A stretch of 64,000 nucleotides of DNA from Pseudomonas cremoris (GTDB lineage Bacteria > Pseudomonadota > Gammaproteobacteria > Pseudomonadales > Pseudomonadaceae). This document shows positions 60,060 to 64,000 of the stretch, in pieces; position 1 is the stretch's first letter; each line of letters starts with the position of its first letter. The stretch lies in the NCBI RefSeq assembly GCF_014230465.1, contig NZ_JAAXCY010000011.1, positions 248,001-312,000 on the forward strand, read 5' to 3'. A model generated the notes under the pieces. The model ran no database searches. It worked only from the letters and a program-made list of their open reading frames with translations, and was not told the origin of the DNA. The position numbers and the translations under genes are program-made.

Positions 60060-61760
60060 ATGACCGATGAGCACGAAGACCGCCCTTCTCCCGATTCCGC
60101 ATCCCAAGCGCCAGTAGATACCAGCCGCCGACGCTTTCTGGGAGGCGCGGCGGTGCTGGGAGTCGGCGCGACCTTGAGTGCCTGCGGCAATGCCAATGAG
60201 ACACCGGGCAAACCGGTGACGCGGCCGCTCACGCCCCAAGAGCTGGACAAGGCCCTGCACGACCAGGTCAAAACCGTGGTGGTGATCTACGCCGAGAACC
60301 GCAGTTTCAACAACCTGTTCGCAGATTTCCCTGGGGTTGAGAAACCACTCTCGGCCCTTTCCGCAGCAGACGCTCAGCAACGTGACCGCGACGGCAGCCT
60401 GTTGACCACCCTGCCTCCGGCCTGGGGCGGTGTATTGCAAGTCGGCCCACAAAGCGTGGACGGGGTGACGTACCCCAGCGAAGTGCAATACCAGGAAAAC
60501 CTGCCCAACGCGCCGTTCGCCCTCAAGGGCCCGAACGCCGAGGACCTGCCCTTGAGCCTGGTCACCCGCGACTTGTGGCACGTGTTTTATCAGAACCAGA
60601 TGCAGATCAACGGCGGCAAGAACGACAACTTTGTCGCCTGGGCGGATTCGGGCGGCCTGGTGATGGGCTATTACGCCCAGAGCCGTTATTCCCTGCGCCT
60701 GTGGGATGTGGCCAAGGAATTTGTGCTCTGCGATAACTTCTTCCAGGGTGCCTTCGGTGGCTCGTTCCTCAACCACCAGTACCTGATCAGCGCCACCGCG
60801 CCGTTTTACCCGAATGCCGCGCAGTCGGTGGCCAAGGCGCAGATCGCCACGCTGCAAAGCGATGACCCCACCGATCCGCGTCTCAAGCCGCTGGATAAGT
60901 CCCCGGCAAGCGCCATGACTGGCGCGCCGCAGTTCGGCCCCAGCGCGCTGACCCCGGATGGCTACGGCGTGAACACCCTGGCCCCGCCCTACTGGCCGAC
61001 CTGGATCCGCGACCCGGAAAACCCGGACTACTCAAAGCCCGATCTGCCAAACGTGCTGGTGCCGCAAACCCACGAGCATATCGGCGACAAGCTGTCGAAA
61101 AAGAACGTCGACTGGGCTTGGTACGCTGGCGCTTGGCAGGCCACCTTGGACCAGTTCAAGGATTCGGGCGGCATTCCGAAGATTCCGAACTTCCAGTATC
61201 ACCACCAGCCGTTCAACTATTTCAAACAACAGGGCCCAGAGAACCGCGCTGAGCGTGACAAGCGCCTGCGTGATGGCGGCTTGGGTGATGAGGCGAGCAC
61301 CAATAAATTCTTCGCCGACGCCCAGGCTGGCAAGTTGCCTGCAGTGAGCTTCTACAAACCGCAGGGCAACCTGAACATGCACGCTGGTTATGCCGACGTC
61401 GCCTCAGGTGACCGCCATATCGCTCGCGCCTTGAAGGTGCTGCAGGAAAGCCCGCAGTGGAAAAACATGGTAGTGGTCGTGACCGTCGATGAAAACGGCG
61501 GCTGGTGGGACCATGTGGCACCGCCAAAAGGCGACCGCTGGGGCCCTGGCACGCGGATTCCAGCGCTGGTGGTGTCGCCGTTTGCGCGCAAAGGCACAGT
61601 GGACCATACGGTCTACGACACCGCGTCGATCCTGCGCTTGATCACCCGCGTGTTCCAGCTTGAAAAACTCGAGGGTCTCAAGCAGCGTGACGACGCCATG
61701 ACCGCCCGCGGCCAGAAACCCATGGGCGACTTGAGCAATGCCTTGCAGTTCGACGTGTAG
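60060..61760 (+). CDS. Tat-exported acid phosphatase (AcpA-like phosphoesterase)
   Basis: 566 aa from ATG 60060. Twin-arginine signal SRRRFLGGAAVLGVGATLSA at residues about 22-41, followed by a Cys (SAC), so a Tat lipoprotein is possible. The alkaline-phosphatase-like core belongs to the phosphoesterase family of AcpA and phospholipase C: VVIYAENRSFNNLF (nucleophile region), HQYLISA, and VVVTVDENGGWWDHVAPP with the C-terminal metal site. Releases phosphate from esters in the periplasm. Single gene. Confidence 0.9.
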   Translation: MTDEHEDRPSPDSASQAPVDTSRRRFLGGAAVLGVGATLSACGNANETPGKPVTRPLTPQELDKALHDQVKTVVVIYAENRSFNNLFADFPGVEKPLSALSAADAQQRDRDGSLLTTLPPAWGGVLQVGPQSVDGVTYPSEVQYQENLPNAPFALKGPNAEDLPLSLVTRDLWHVFYQNQMQINGGKNDNFVAWADSGGLVMGYYAQSRYSLRLWDVAKEFVLCDNFFQGAFGGSFLNHQYLISATAPFYPNAAQSVAKAQIATLQSDDPTDPRLKPLDKSPASAMTGAPQFGPSALTPDGYGVNTLAPPYWPTWIRDPENPDYSKPDLPNVLVPQTHEHIGDKLSKKNVDWAWYAGAWQATLDQFKDSGGIPKIPNFQYHHQPFNYFKQQGPENRAERDKRLRDGGLGDEASTNKFFADAQAGKLPAVSFYKPQGNLNMHAGYADVASGDRHIARALKVLQESPQWKNMVVVVTVDENGGWWDHVAPPKGDRWGPGTRIPALVVSPFARKGTVDHTVYDTASILRLITRVFQLEKLEGLKQRDDAMTARGQKPMGDLSNALQFDV

Positions 61761-61882
61761 GTTTTCTTATCCAATAGCGACACGCCGGGCGATTTAGCAC
61801 GCGGGTTCGCTGGTCAGACGCTACTGTGAAGGGGTGGGCTTTCACCCCGCGCAGACGGGCTTTCGCTGACAAGGAACCAAGC

Positions 61883-63052
61883 ATGTTTATACCGACCAGG
61901 TTGTCCTTCACCCTGGCCGCACTTTTGGCCAGTGCGGTCGTACAGGCCAATATCGAGGTCCCCCTGGGTAGCACGCAACGTGTCACCCAGTTGTTCGCTT
62001 TCCCCAATAATTGCAACGTGATCTGCTTTCGAGCATGGACGTTGGAGCAGACCGCCGAGCACTATCTGAACCAGAGCCTGCAACGTGACGGCTACAGTCG
62101 TGCCAAGGTCAGCGTGAAGAGCCACGATGGCGAGGTCACGGCAACCTTCACGGGCGTACCCGACAGCTATGGCCAGCCGCTGACCACGCTCCTGAACACC
62201 GCCGACCTGGCCTACCAAGGCGCGAGCAAACTCAACAGTGACGGCAAGTGGGCCTATAACTGGTACCTGTTCCTGCCGCTGGGCATGGCGCTGGAAAACC
62301 GCAAAAGCATCGAATTGCTGCACTTCCCGCCGGATTATTCGCTGACCCAGGCCCAGGATTACCTGGAATCGGCCACCACCGACCGCTGGGCCAGCCTGCT
62401 GACCGACAATGGCATTCCGGCCACCGAAACACCGGCCTTCCAGACCATCATCGATATCGCTCCCATCGCCGCGCCGTCCAACGCTGGCAAGGACCTGGAG
62501 AACGTCTACGGCTACTTCACCGACTACCAGACACGCATGGTCAAGGAACTGAGCCTGCACCCCAAAGGTTCATTGCCGATGGTTGCGTTCGGCGCGCCGG
62601 TGCGCAGTTGGATCAAACAACACTATGGGCAGACCGTTGGCATACTCGGCCTGGCACAAATCAGCCCGGAAGATGGCAAGACGGTCTCGGTGTTGGGCGC
62701 CAACCACCCGAGTTACATCTGGTACGCCGCTGACCCCGCAACCTATGACGGTAATGAGCAGAAAGCCGATGAGGCCGGTTTAAAAGTGATGAGCCAGGAC
62801 TTGAGCGCCGCCTGCTGGCAGGCCGGGATGGGGCAGAAACCCGCTAGCGATCCGAATGTATTGCTCAAGGCGTGCATGAATACCTGGCAGGTCACACGCA
62901 AGGAACAGACCTGTGAGTTGTTCTACACCTCGGTGCGCAGCCTGACCCCGGAACAGGCAAACGCCAAATGCGCCATGCCGGCCATCAAAACGCAGCTCAA
63001 GCAACTGAAGAACCCCGCCCCAGAAGCTTCGGCCAGCGAACCCGCGCTTTGA
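61883..63052 (+). CDS. Secreted protein of unknown function
   Basis: 389 aa from ATG 61883, which gives a clean signal peptide (MFIPTRLSFTLAALLASAVV, cleavage at VQA). The mature part has no motif I can name; six cysteines (CNVIC near 38-42, CWQ, CMNTW, CELF, CAMP) could form three disulfides, and there are no hydrophobic segments after the signal. Periplasmic or extracellular. Followed by a very strong bidirectional terminator. Function unknown. Confidence 0.7.
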   Translation: MFIPTRLSFTLAALLASAVVQANIEVPLGSTQRVTQLFAFPNNCNVICFRAWTLEQTAEHYLNQSLQRDGYSRAKVSVKSHDGEVTATFTGVPDSYGQPLTTLLNTADLAYQGASKLNSDGKWAYNWYLFLPLGMALENRKSIELLHFPPDYSLTQAQDYLESATTDRWASLLTDNGIPATETPAFQTIIDIAPIAAPSNAGKDLENVYGYFTDYQTRMVKELSLHPKGSLPMVAFGAPVRSWIKQHYGQTVGILGLAQISPEDGKTVSVLGANHPSYIWYAADPATYDGNEQKADEAGLKVMSQDLSAACWQAGMGQKPASDPNVLLKACMNTWQVTRKEQTCELFYTSVRSLTPEQANAKCAMPAIKTQLKQLKNPAPEASASEPAL

Positions 63053-63064
63053 CGCGCACGAAAA

Positions 63065-63108
63065 AAAACCGATTGCTACTGTCATAGTTGACAGTAGCAA
63101 TCGGTTTT
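63065..63108. terminator. Long bidirectional terminator
   Basis: AAAACCGATTGCTACTGTC and its exact complement, a 19-bp perfect stem around the loop ATAGTT, with A and T tracts on the outer sides. It ends the secreted-protein transcript. Confidence 0.93.
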
Positions 63109-63199
63109 GACATCAGCGAGTCTTTAGCCGGGCCCATCCGCTGCAAGACTGGCAGTAAGACACTATCGACAAGTCGATGCAGCCCAACCAGGACGAGTG

Positions 63200-63724
63200 A
63201 TGAAAACTCAGGCCATGGATAAGGCTAACCACGACGCTGCGGTCTGTGTTTACCCTTTTGCCACGACGTCGACTGATCGCGGTTACCCATCAACCGTTGA
63301 TTTCCAGGCGGTCTATGATCAAAGCGGGCGCGCGACAGGCATTCGCTCGCGCTTGCCGTTCGACAGCAGGACGCGCATCAGCAAGGTGTCTGGCTTTGCG
63401 ACCAGAAGCCAGCGCCAGCACACCTTTCAGATCTCGTCACACATCCACTTATTCGACTGTTGGTTTTGCGGCCTGATCAGTCACTCCTGCGAGCCCAACA
63501 CCCTGTTGGACGCCGATTACCTGGAATTGTGGTCGTTGTGTCGCATCCCGGCGGGCTCTTTATTGACGATCGATCACGCCGCCACAGCGGATGTGCTGCC
63601 CCGCCAGTTTGCCTGCGAATGTCGCACACGCAATTGCCGGGGCTGGATCAAAGGCCGACGGGAACAGATAAACGCAGAGGGCCTACGCTACCTGGACCAG
63701 TGGCACCTGTACCACGACCGTTAA
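63200..63724 (+). CDS. SET-domain protein with post-SET zinc motif
   Basis: 174 aa from ATG 63200 (AGGA seven bases upstream). The C-terminal two thirds have the SET layout: GIRSRLPFDSRTRISKVSG (residues 47-65, SAM-side loop), SHSCEPN at 94-100 (the knot motif NHSCxPN), LTIDHAA at 122-128 (family LTxDY, with the Tyr replaced by His), and a post-SET CECRTRNC at 139-146. Cys97, 139, 141 and 146 are the four zinc ligands of eukaryotic post-SET proteins. SET proteins are SAM-dependent lysine methyltransferases. Bacterial copies are rare; target unknown. The changed catalytic Tyr leaves activity open. Confidence 0.8.
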   Translation: MKTQAMDKANHDAAVCVYPFATTSTDRGYPSTVDFQAVYDQSGRATGIRSRLPFDSRTRISKVSGFATRSQRQHTFQISSHIHLFDCWFCGLISHSCEPNTLLDADYLELWSLCRIPAGSLLTIDHAATADVLPRQFACECRTRNCRGWIKGRREQINAEGLRYLDQWHLYHDR

Positions 63725-64000
63725 GCTTCGCCCAGCGGACGCAGGCGGTATTGCGGCGGCAACTGCTCGAAGCCACTGATGGTGGTGTTCAAGCTTTTCC
63801 AGCGGCCGTCCTTGATGCCATAGATGCAACCATGGATCGACAGGCTCTGCCCGCGGTGCCAGGCGTTTTGCACAATGCTGGTGTGGCCGACGTTGGCCAC
63901 TTGCTGAATCACGTTCAGCTCGCACAACCGGTCAACGCGCTCTTCTTCGGTTGGCAATTGGGCCAGTACATCGCGGTTTTCGTAATAAAGGTCACGGATG
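63721..64000 (-). CDS. can: Beta-class carbonic anhydrase, C-terminal part (5' partial)
   Basis: The frame runs from the TTA at 63721 to the window edge. VDRLCELNVIQQVANVGHTS and LSIHGCIYGIKDGRWKSLN match the C-terminal half of Can-type beta-carbonic anhydrases (helix and last core strand). The zinc-binding Cys-His-Cys set lies beyond the window. Hydrates CO2 to bicarbonate. Its stop overlaps the end of the convergent SET gene by 4 bp. Confidence 0.9.
   Translation of the reverse strand, partial: IRDLYYENRDVLAQLPTEEERVDRLCELNVIQQVANVGHTSIVQNAWHRGQSLSIHGCIYGIKDGRWKSLNTTISGFEQLPPQYRLRPLGEA

Overview
The window is a chromosomal segment of a Pseudomonas, most likely of the P. fluorescens group. 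The evidence is the high-GC Pseudomonas codon use, the gene order hemH / photolyase cluster / murI-moeB-prmC-prfA-hemA / TPR-lolB-ispE-tRNA-Gln-prs-rplY-pth-ychF, two REPIN-type repeats with the GTGGGAGCGGGCTTGC core, DUF2790, an OprD porin, and an Hrp-type (rsp-like) secretion locus. No plasmid, phage or insertion-sequence genes and no CRISPR array were seen.

Layout. 1-2.5 kb: 3' end of a TonB-dependent siderophore receptor, a REPIN, ferrochelatase and a TIGR01777 epimerase. 2.6-12.3 kb: a light/photo-oxidative stress cluster. A MerR/LitR-type regulator sits with a photolyase and a tightly overlapping set of lipid-modification genes (NTF2-like, SDR, FAD amine oxidase, DUF1365, cyclopropane/furan-fatty-acid-type methyltransferase, DUF2878). 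Three TGTACA-N12-TGTACA-like operators lie before its two transcription units. 12.4-25.3 kb: housekeeping genes (pagL-like deacylase, murI, moeB, prmC, prfA, hemA, TPR lipoprotein, lolB, ispE, tRNA-Gln, prs, rplY, pth, ychF).

25.4-31.5 kb: a collapsed Hrp-family type III secretion locus. An hrpS-like activator, a small HrpA-like ORF, hrpB and the first third of hrcJ face a 3'-truncated hrcV, hrpJ and hrpL. Everything normally between hrcJ and hrcV (ATPase, secretin, export gate) is gone, yet a sigma-54 promoter before hrpL and two Hrp boxes remain. A tRNA-Met and a DMT-permease remnant follow. 32-45 kb: mostly metabolic and regulatory genes (phzF family, lipoprotein-type gamma-glutamyltransferase, laccase-domain protein, a RelE/HigB-like toxin with antitoxin, ddl, LysE exporter, AraC, MFS plus LysR, flavin reductase, a BdlA-like soluble PAS-PAS chemoreceptor, DUF2790, OprD porin).

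45.4-53.3 kb: a structured RNA/terminator region, then a CzcRS/CopRS-type two-component system convergent with czcCBA (RND export of divalent metals). 53.5-64 kb: gluconate permease, an ImmA/IrrE protease plus DUF4411 PIN pair, two carboxylate transporters (MHS-type MFS and AtoE), a Tat-exported acid phosphatase, a secreted protein of unknown function, a compact SET-domain/post-SET protein (unusual for Pseudomonas), and the 3' end of a beta-carbonic anhydrase.

The most interesting systems are the operator-controlled photolyase/lipid operon, the orphaned HrpS-HrpL regulatory circuit around a deleted secretion machine, the SET-domain protein, and the multi-hairpin RNA before the metal two-component system. 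Function assignments rest on motifs read by eye; no database search was run.
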